A stretch of 64,000 nt of DNA from Paraburkholderia ferrariae NBRC 106233 (GTDB lineage Bacteria > Pseudomonadota > Gammaproteobacteria > Burkholderiales > Burkholderiaceae): positions 124,001-188,000 of the forward strand of contig NZ_BAYB01000014.1 of the NCBI RefSeq assembly GCF_000685035.1, in the 5' to 3' direction. The position numbers were made by a program, and so were the translations under genes. Below the pieces are notes generated by a model. The model made no database searches. It was not told the origin of the DNA and saw only the letters and a program-made list of their open reading frames with translations. Of this stretch, positions 58,109 through 64,000 are shown piece after piece (the first letter of the stretch is position 1; each line of letters begins with the position of its first letter).

Positions 58109-60463
58109 ATGAACCAGCAAGCCGAACCGTTCCTGAAGGATGCGCAGGCCCTCGACGATTTCACCCAGGTTCACGTGTCGCGTCCGCACGAGTCGGCGCA
58201 CCTGCACGTAAGCGGCCGGGCGACCTACACCGACGACATTCCGGTTGTCGCGGGCACGCTGCACGCGGCGCTCGGGCTTTCGCAGAAGGCCCACGCGCGC
58301 ATCGTCTCGATGAACCTCGACAAGGTGCGCGCGACGCCGGGCGTCGTTGCGGTGCTCACTGCCGAAGACATTCCGGGCGTGAACGACTGCGGCCCGATCA
58401 TCCACGACGACCCGGTGCTCGCCGCCGGCGTGGTGCAGTTCGTCGGCCAGCCGATGTTCATCGTGGTGGCCACTTCGCACGACACGGCGCGCCAGGCCGC
58501 GCGCCGCGCCGAAGTGACCTATGAAGAACTGCCCGCCGTGCTCACGGCGCAGCAGGCGCGCGCGGCGAACCAGTTCGTGCTGCCGCCGATGAAGCTCGGC
58601 CGCGGCGACGCCGCCACGCGCGCCGCGCGTGCCGCGCATCGCCACGAAGGCGAAATGCTGCTGGGCGGCCAGGAGCAGTTCTACCTCGAAGGCCAGATTG
58701 CCTACGCGGTGCCGAAGGACGACGACGGCATGCACGTGTGGTGCTCGACGCAGCACCCGAGCGAAATGCAGCACCTCGTCGCTCACGTGCTGGGCGTGCA
58801 TTCGCACAACGTGCTGGTGGAATGCCGGCGCATGGGCGGGGGCTTCGGCGGCAAGGAATCGCAGTCGGGCATTTTCGCGTGCTGCGCGGCGCTTGCCGCG
58901 TGGAAGCTGCTGTGCCCCGTGAAGCTGCGTCCGGACCGCGACGACGACATGATGATCACGGGCAAGCGCCACGACTTCCACTACACCTATGAAGTGGGTT
59001 ACGACGACGACGGCGTGATCGAAGGCGTTTCGGTGGACATGACGTCGCGCTGCGGCTTCTCCGCCGACCTCTCGGGTCCGGTGATGACGCGCGCCGTCTG
59101 CCACTTCGACAACACCTACTGGCTGCCCGACGTCGCCATCTCGGGCTTCTGCGGCAAGACCAACACGCAGTCGAACACGGCGTTCCGCGGCTTCGGCGGC
59201 CCGCAGGGCGCGTTCGCCATCGAGTACATCATGGACGACGTGGCGCGCTCGCTCGGCCTCGATTCGCTCGACGTGCGCAAGCGCAACCTGTACGGCAAGA
59301 CCGAAAACAACGTCACGCCCTACGGCCAGGAGATCGAAGACAACGTCATTCACGAGCTGATCGACGAACTCGTGACGACGAGCGACTACCGCGCGCGCCG
59401 CGCGTCCATTCGCGAGTTCAACGCGAACAACGAAGTGCTGAAGAAGGGCATTGCGCTCACGCCCGTGAAGTTCGGCATTGCGTTCAACGTCACGCACTTC
59501 AACCAGGCCGGCGCGCTCGTGCACATCTACACGGACGGCTCGGTGCTCGTGAACCACGGCGGCACCGAAATGGGCCAGGGCCTGAACACGAAGGTCGCGC
59601 AGGTCGTGGCGCACGAACTGGGCATCGACTTCGGCCGGGTGCGCGTGACGGCCACGGACACCAGCAAGGTCGCGAACACTTCGGCCACGGCGGCTTCCAC
59701 CGGCTCGGACCTGAACGGCAAGGCCGCGCAGGATGCCGCGCGCCAGCTGCGCGAGCGGCTCGGCGCGCTCGCCGCGAACCTGTACGGCAAGGGCGTCGTC
59801 AGCGCCGCGGACGTGCGCTTCGCGAACGATCATGTGGTCGTCGGCAGCGAGATCGTCTCGTTCGAAACGCTGGTCGCGAAGGCCTACGTGGCGCGCGTGC
59901 AGCTCTGGTCGGACGGCTTCTACGCGACGCCCAAGCTCTACTGGGATCAGGCGACGCTGCGCGGCCGCCCGTTCTACTACTACTCGTATGGCGCGGCCAT
60001 TTCGGAAGTGGTGATCGACACGCTCACGGGCGAAATGCGCGTGCTGCGCGCCGATGCGCTGCACGACGTGGGCGCTTCGCTGAATCCGGCGCTCGACGTG
60101 GGCCAGGTGGAAGGCGGCTTCATTCAGGGCATGGGCTGGCTCACCACCGAAGAGCTCTGGTGGAAGCCGGACGGCAAGCTGATGACGCACGCACCGTCCA
60201 CCTACAAGATCCCCACGGTGAACGACACGCCGCCCGAATTCAACGTGCGCCTGTTCAAGAACCGCAACGCGGAAGACAGCATTCACCGTTCGAAGGCCGT
60301 GGGCGAGCCGCCGCTGCTGCTGCCGTTCTCGGTGTTCTTCGCGATCCGCGACGCGGTGGCGAGCGTGGGCGACTACCGCTTCAATCCGCCGATGAATGCG
60401 CCCGCCACGGCCGAGGAAATCCTCAGGGCGGTGCGCGCGGTGCGCACGGCAGCGCGCGGCTGA
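58109..60463 (+). CDS. xdhB: Xanthine dehydrogenase molybdenum-binding subunit
   Basis: A 784-residue molybdopterin subunit that hydroxylates hypoxanthine and xanthine to urate. Cofactor and substrate regions are intact: GGQEQFYLEGQ, RMGGGFGGKESQ, TAFRGFGGPQGAF, GGTEMGQGLNTK, and the catalytic Glu in KAVGEPPLLLPFSVFFAI. A GAAGGAGAA ribosome site precedes the ATG at 58109, 31 bases after xdhA. Followed closely by xdhC. Confidence 0.98.
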   Translation: MNQQAEPFLKDAQALDDFTQVHVSRPHESAHLHVSGRATYTDDIPVVAGTLHAALGLSQKAHARIVSMNLDKVRATPGVVAVLTAEDIPGVNDCGPIIHDDPVLAAGVVQFVGQPMFIVVATSHDTARQAARRAEVTYEELPAVLTAQQARAANQFVLPPMKLGRGDAATRAARAAHRHEGEMLLGGQEQFYLEGQIAYAVPKDDDGMHVWCSTQHPSEMQHLVAHVLGVHSHNVLVECRRMGGGFGGKESQSGIFACCAALAAWKLLCPVKLRPDRDDDMMITGKRHDFHYTYEVGYDDDGVIEGVSVDMTSRCGFSADLSGPVMTRAVCHFDNTYWLPDVAISGFCGKTNTQSNTAFRGFGGPQGAFAIEYIMDDVARSLGLDSLDVRKRNLYGKTENNVTPYGQEIEDNVIHELIDELVTTSDYRARRASIREFNANNEVLKKGIALTPVKFGIAFNVTHFNQAGALVHIYTDGSVLVNHGGTEMGQGLNTKVAQVVAHELGIDFGRVRVTATDTSKVANTSATAASTGSDLNGKAAQDAARQLRERLGALAANLYGKGVVSAADVRFANDHVVVGSEIVSFETLVAKAYVARVQLWSDGFYATPKLYWDQATLRGRPFYYYSYGAAISEVVIDTLTGEMRVLRADALHDVGASLNPALDVGQVEGGFIQGMGWLTTEELWWKPDGKLMTHAPSTYKIPTVNDTPPEFNVRLFKNRNAEDSIHRSKAVGEPPLLLPFSVFFAIRDAVASVGDYRFNPPMNAPATAEEILRAVRAVRTAARG

Positions 60464-60504
60464 CGGGCCGGCGCCGCTAAGGCACTTCGAGGGAGGAGCC
60501 CGAC

Positions 60505-61122
60505 ATGAATCGTCATCCGGATCGTTGCGTGAGCGTCGATGCGACGGGGCGCGTGATCATCGGCCGCCGCAGCACGCCGGTGCCGCACTACGGCCCGATG
60601 CACGTGGTGCTGTTCGGCGCGGGGCACGTGGGCCATGCGCTCGTGCGCCTGCTCGGCATGCTGCCGTGCGTGGTGCAGTGGGTGGACGAGCGCGACGAGC
60701 TGTTCCCGGACGAAGTGCCTGCGAACGTGCAGGTGGAAGCCACCGACACGCCGGCCGCCATCGTCGACGAGGCGCCGCCCGGCGCATGGTTCATCGTGAT
60801 GACGCACAACCACGCGCTCGACTTCGAACTGACCGAGCGCATCATGCGGCGGCGCGACTTCGCGTGGTTCGGGCTGATCGGCTCGAAGACGAAGCGCGTG
60901 AAGTTCGAGCGGCGCCTGCTCGATCGCGGCATTGGCGCGGAGCGCCTGGCCGAGATGGTGTGCCCGATCGGCGTGCCGGGCATTATCGACAAGGCGCCGT
61001 CCTCCATCGCGGTGGCCGTGGCCGCGCAGCTCATGCAGCTGCGCGTGCCGCTCGGCGCCGAGGCGGGTGGCGCGCGAGGGGCGAGCGTGCAGGCGAGGAC
61101 GGCGATGTTTGCGCGCGTCTGA
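60505..61122 (+). CDS. xdhC: Short XdhC-type molybdenum cofactor insertion protein (C-terminal domain only)
   Basis: XdhC binds molybdenum cofactor, promotes its sulfuration and inserts it into XdhB. This copy has 205 residues: the Rossmann domain (VVLFGAGHVGHALVRLLGMLPC, FIVMTHNHALDFEL, WFGLIGSKTKRVKFERRLL, CPIGVPGI) is complete, but the N-terminal XdhC/CoxI domain of about 130 residues is absent. An in-frame TAA lies 27 bases before the start, and a strong GGAGGAG ribosome site precedes the ATG, so this is a properly translated short gene rather than a frameshift. Residues 1-30 (DRCVSVDATGRV) may be what remains of the linker. Whether it still serves XdhB is uncertain. Confidence 0.85.
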   Translation: MNRHPDRCVSVDATGRVIIGRRSTPVPHYGPMHVVLFGAGHVGHALVRLLGMLPCVVQWVDERDELFPDEVPANVQVEATDTPAAIVDEAPPGAWFIVMTHNHALDFELTERIMRRRDFAWFGLIGSKTKRVKFERRLLDRGIGAERLAEMVCPIGVPGIIDKAPSSIAVAVAAQLMQLRVPLGAEAGGARGASVQARTAMFARV

Positions 61123-61190
61123 GCGTCGGGTCTGAGGCGCGGCACGGGGACGTACGCCGGCAGATGCGGGCAGACGGCACAGAGGAAGGG

Positions 61191-61219
61191 AACGGGCGGC
61201 GCAACATGCCGCCCGTTTT
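61191..61219. terminator. Terminator after xdhC
   Basis: A perfect 10-bp stem (AACGGGCGGC at 61191-61200, GCCGCCCGTT at 61208-61217) with a 7-base loop runs into TTTTC on the plus strand. Confidence 0.8.
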
Positions 61220-61313
61220 CTATTTCTTGCGCGGCTTGCTTGCGGGGTCCGGCAGGGCGGTGCTAGATACCATTGTCCGTGCCTGCTTGCGCTTACGTGC
61301 GCTTAATTGTGCC

Positions 61314-62345
61314 TCATGCCGTCGCGGGTTTGGCCGGCGAGCGCGGCGTGCCCGCGGAGCCGGCAGAGTCGGCGGTACGGGCGGCGCGTTGGGCCGCCTT
61401 CGCTTTGGTCTTCGTAGCGCCCCGCTCGGTGAGCGTCTTCGACACCTGGTCGATGAGATCGCGCAGCCACCCCACGTCGCTCGGCCGGTCCGGCTGCGGG
61501 TGCCACATCTGATAGCTGCGTATGCGCGGAAATGCGATGGGCGGCTCGATCACGGCGAGCGGCATGAGGCTCGCATAGTGCATGGCGAAGCGGCGCGTGG
61601 TCGTGAACACCAGGTCCGATTGCAGCAGCACCTGCGGCACGAGCCCGAAGTAGGGCAGCGTGGCCACGATGCGCCGTTCGGCGCGCGCCTTCGCGAAGCC
61701 CAGATCGATCGCGCCCGCGTTGGCGCCCGTGTACGGCGTAGGCGCGAGATGCGCGGCGCCGAGGTAGGCCTCGCGCGTGAGCGGCTCGCGCGCGAGCGGA
61801 TGGTCGGCGCGCATCATGCACACCACCTTGTCGGCGAACAGGTCGCTCTTCGCGAAGCGCGCGTCGGGCTTCGGCCAGTTGCCGATCACGATGTCGAGCT
61901 CGCCCGCGTCGAGCGACGCGTAGTGGTCGAGCGTCGGCGAAAGCGAGAGGATCTCCAGCCGCGCCGCGGGCGCCGCCTCGCGAAAGCACGCGATCAGCGT
62001 GGGCATGAAGAAGTCGTTGAGGTAGTCCGGCGCCGCCACCCGGAAGGTGCGCTTCGAGCGGGCCGGGTCGAAGTCGCCGTGCGGCGTGGAGACGAAATCG
62101 ACGTCGCGCAGCACGCGCTGGGCGTGCTGCAGGAGCGACTCGCCGTATTCGGTCGGCACCATGCCGGCCTTGCCGCGCACCAGGATCGGGTCGCCCAGGA
62201 TCTCGCGCAGCCGCCGCAGCGCGGTGCTGATGGCGGGCTGGGTCTGGTTCAGCCGCAGCGCCGTTTGCGTGACGCTGCGCTCGACCAGCAGCGTGCGCAG
62301 TACGCGCACGAGCCAGATGTCCAGGGTGAGGGCGGTGTCGTCCAT
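61314..62345 (-). CDS. LysR-family transcriptional regulator
   Basis: A 343-residue regulator. The helix-turn-helix is unmistakable (VRVLRTLLVERSVTQTALRLNQTQPAISTALRRLREILGDPIL), followed by a type 2 periplasmic-binding effector domain (TFRVAAPDYLNDFFMPTLI, then RADHPLAREPLTREAYL). The C-terminal 35 residues are Ala/Lys/Thr-rich and variable. It is convergent with xdhABC and may sense an aromatic or purine-derived ligand, but nothing here shows its targets. Confidence 0.9.
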   Translation of the reverse strand: MDDTALTLDIWLVRVLRTLLVERSVTQTALRLNQTQPAISTALRRLREILGDPILVRGKAGMVPTEYGESLLQHAQRVLRDVDFVSTPHGDFDPARSKRTFRVAAPDYLNDFFMPTLIACFREAAPAARLEILSLSPTLDHYASLDAGELDIVIGNWPKPDARFAKSDLFADKVVCMMRADHPLAREPLTREAYLGAAHLAPTPYTGANAGAIDLGFAKARAERRIVATLPYFGLVPQVLLQSDLVFTTTRRFAMHYASLMPLAVIEPPIAFPRIRSYQMWHPQPDRPSDVGWLRDLIDQVSKTLTERGATKTKAKAAQRAARTADSAGSAGTPRSPAKPATA

Positions 62346-62564
62346 GTAAGGGGGTATCGGTGAAGCGCAGGCGGGAAACCCGCATGCGGCCGGCCGCTTC
62401 GTCTTCGCGTGCGCACCGGCTCAGCCATAACCATAGGCCGACGCGCGCGAGGACGCCATAGGCTGCGCGGTATGGCCGGGATCAGGAGGGCCGCCCGGGC
62501 CCCGCCGGGCCGCTCTCCGGCCTTCGACCACGCCTCGGCCGCCCGCCGCGACCGGGCGTCCCCC

Positions 62565-63233
62565 TCACTGCGCGTTCGGCTTCCCGATTCCCGAAGGCAG
62601 CGAGCTGATGCGCTTCACCTCGCGCGAATCGAGCCAGTTCGGCGTGCGCGCGCAGTACAGCACCATCGGCAGCGCGTCCTCGCCCCAGAAGAGCTGCTTG
62701 TTCATCCAGAACGTGGGCACGCCGAACACGCCCATCGCGATCGCGTCGTTGGTGTTGCGGCGCAATTGGGCCCGCACGGATTCCTCTTCGATGAGCGCTT
62801 CCCCGTGCGCGATGCCCACACGTTCGCACAGTTGCTCGAAGCCTTCCTCGGTGGACGGATCGCGCCCCTCGCGCCAGATGAAGCGGAAGATTTCGCGCAC
62901 GCAGGCGAACTCGCCGCCCGCGGCGATGGCGAGCAGCATCGCCCTGGTCGAGTCGAACGGGTGCGCCGGCGGCATCTTGAACGGAATGCCGAGCTGGTCC
63001 GCGCGAAAGAGCGCGTGACGGTAGGTGAAGATGCGCTTGGCCGGAACCGCGCCGCCGAGCGGCTGCCCCCAGTGGCGATACAGGTCGACGAGCAGCACGG
63101 GGCACGGCACGAAGTCGAACGACGGCCACTTGTCGCGCTGCTCGAGCAGCAGGTACGAGAACGGCGAGACGAAATCGAAAAACCACTGCGGCCGGCTGGC
63201 GTCGATGCCACTGATGTCGATGCCGCTGATCAT
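62565..63233 (-). CDS. 2-hydroxychromene-2-carboxylate isomerase family protein
   Basis: A 222-residue DsbA-fold, kappa-class GST-like enzyme. The active-site region WFFDFVSPFSYLLLEQ carries the Ser that replaces the DsbA Cys pair, PFKMPPAHPFDSTRAML and GVFGVPTFWMNKQLFWGEDAL are family hallmarks. In naphthalene-type degradation HCCA isomerase acts with glutathione, but no such pathway is nearby, so the substrate here is unknown. The upstream LysR gene is on the same strand but downstream in transcription, 219 bases away. Confidence 0.88.
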   Translation of the reverse strand: MISGIDISGIDASRPQWFFDFVSPFSYLLLEQRDKWPSFDFVPCPVLLVDLYRHWGQPLGGAVPAKRIFTYRHALFRADQLGIPFKMPPAHPFDSTRAMLLAIAAGGEFACVREIFRFIWREGRDPSTEEGFEQLCERVGIAHGEALIEEESVRAQLRRNTNDAIAMGVFGVPTFWMNKQLFWGEDALPMVLYCARTPNWLDSREVKRISSLPSGIGKPNAQ

Positions 63234-63367
63234 GCTGTTCCTCCCGCTTAAAGCGCTTTATGCGGGCCGTCCGGTGAGCGGCCCCTTGTTTCGAATTGCT
63301 GCTTGCCTGCGTATCTCGTGCTCCGCCACGCGATCATGCGTGCTGGCGGCCGTGCGCGCCATCGGTG

Positions 63368-64000
63368 TCACTCCGGGCGCATCGTGCCGGGGCGGTCCGC
63401 GCCGGGCTCCTGGCCGCGGTCTTGCGGCGCCGCCGGTGCCCCTTGCTCCGCTTGTGCCGACTGCGCGGCGGCGGTCTCCGGGTCGGCGGCGTCCCCAGCC
63501 TCATCCGGCTCGTCCGGCTCGCGTGCCGAAGGCTGCACGAGGCGCTGGCGCACGAAGCCGATGTGCTCGCGCAACACGTAGAACTGGTCCGCATAGGCGA
63601 GCGGCATCTTCATGCCGTTCACCGAGTCCTCGATCGCGTCGAGCCGGCGCAGGAGGGCGCGGCGTTCGGTGGGCGAGGTGTCGGCCATCGAGGCGCGCTC
63701 CAGTGCGATCAGCGAGCCGTACCAGCGGTAGATCCGCGATTTTACCCGCCACGCGTACAGCGACGGCACGAGCCGCAGCCCCGGGATCAGCACGACCACG
63801 ATCGGCACGAGCACCACGAGCAGCCGGTCGGCGAGGCTCGCGAGCCAGAACGGCAGCACGCGGTAGAGGAAGCTCTTGCCCGACTTGTAGTAGCGCGCGG
63901 CGTCGTCGCTGATCGGAAAGTCCTGGGCGCGCGGGGCCGGGAATTCGCCGGCGCGCTGCAACAGCGTCGCGCGGCCGTGCACTTCCTTGGCCGCCTCGAT
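63368..64000 (-). CDS. TAXI-family TRAP transporter receptor, C-terminal part
   Basis: The gene's start lies beyond the window; 210 codons plus stop are visible. Residues EVHGRATLLQRAGEFPAPRAQDFPISDDAARYY followed by FLYRVLPFWLASLADRLLVVLVPIVVVLIPGL are typical of TAXI proteins that carry a C-terminal membrane segment and a cytoplasmic tail. The tail (RWYGSLIALERASMADTSPTERRALLRRLDAIEDSV) is helical and ends in an Asp/Glu/Pro/Ala-rich stretch. These relate to solute-binding subunits but lack adjoining permease genes here, so a sensory rather than transport role is possible. Confidence 0.75.
   Translation of the reverse strand: MEAAKEVHGRATLLQRAGEFPAPRAQDFPISDDAARYYKSGKSFLYRVLPFWLASLADRLLVVLVPIVVVLIPGLRLVPSLYAWRVKSRIYRWYGSLIALERASMADTSPTERRALLRRLDAIEDSVNGMKMPLAYADQFYVLREHIGFVRQRLVQPSAREPDEPDEAGDAADPETAAAQSAQAEQGAPAAPQDRGQEPGADRPGTMRPE

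Noticed and set aside
1..64000. tRNA, rRNA, riboswitch or insertion-sequence genes
   Set aside because: I looked in the intergenic gaps and saw no cloverleaf-like or rRNA-like sequence, transposase, or terminal inverted repeats. A covariance-model scan would be the decisive test.

Overview
The window is a stretch of a GC-rich betaproteobacterial chromosome. Gene content and order (dnaK-dnaJ, a fused pabBC, hda-pcnB-folK-panB divergent from purM, kynB-kynU-kynA with an Lrp-type regulator, hmgA-fahA, xdhABC) point to the Burkholderiaceae, most likely Paraburkholderia, Trinickia or Burkholderia. This is an inference from gene content; no rRNA gene is present to settle it. Coding density is high, and nearly all genes have the strong third-position G/C bias of such genomes. 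No tRNA, rRNA, insertion sequence, prophage or CRISPR array was recognised.

Layout. 1-4.5 kb: the end of dnaK, then dnaJ and the bifunctional p-aminobenzoate gene pabBC. 4.6-11.7 kb: a minus-strand run (AI-2E/PerM exporter, hda, HAD phosphatase, pcnB, folK, deoxynucleoside kinase, panB) divergent from purM; folK, pabBC and panB supply folate and pantothenate. 13.1-14.3 kb: an AT-richer two-gene island encoding a stand-alone RNase A-like (CDI-type) toxin and its likely immunity protein. 14.4-18.1 kb: tryptophan-to-anthranilate catabolism (kynA, kynU, kynB) divergent from kynR. 18.1-29.3 kb: housekeeping and repair functions (flavin reductase, msrA, DUF72, cfa, pdxH, tcdA, cnoX, pirin, eamA, amiC, tsaE). 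29.3-37.7 kb: queG, ogt, xerD, ybaK, plsY, a chemoreceptor, YajQ and murB. 37.8-41.6 kb: a degenerate EAL protein divergent from the homogentisate operon hmgA-fahA. 41.7-47.9 kb: two MFS exporters, a DUF4148 protein, a winged-helix/TPR regulator, a decayed enoyl-CoA hydratase and a possible fertility-inhibition protein. 47.9-54.8 kb: a LysR regulator and an aspartate:alanine exchange/decarboxylation cluster with two transporter paralogues. 54.9-64 kb: an MFS carrier, xdhABC with an unusually short XdhC, a LysR regulator, a DsbA-like isomerase and the end of a TAXI-type TRAP receptor.

The most unusual items are: (1) the orphan toxin/immunity pair, with a membrane-seeking N-terminal domain, no CdiA, Rhs or VgrG carrier beside it, and Phe where the characterised family member has a catalytic Tyr; (2) short degenerate tandem repeats at several unrelated loci: 12-bp units in frame in queG, a DUF4148 gene and a LysR gene, 9-bp units in a DUF72 gene, a 10-bp helically phased array between pirin and eamA, and a 14-bp triplet at the stop codon of the EAL gene; (3) a truncated but well-translated xdhC; (4) an enoyl-CoA hydratase gene reduced to three joined fragments; (5) long disordered tails on Hda and FolK. 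Start codons were assigned from Shine-Dalgarno matches and recalled family alignments. No database search was possible.
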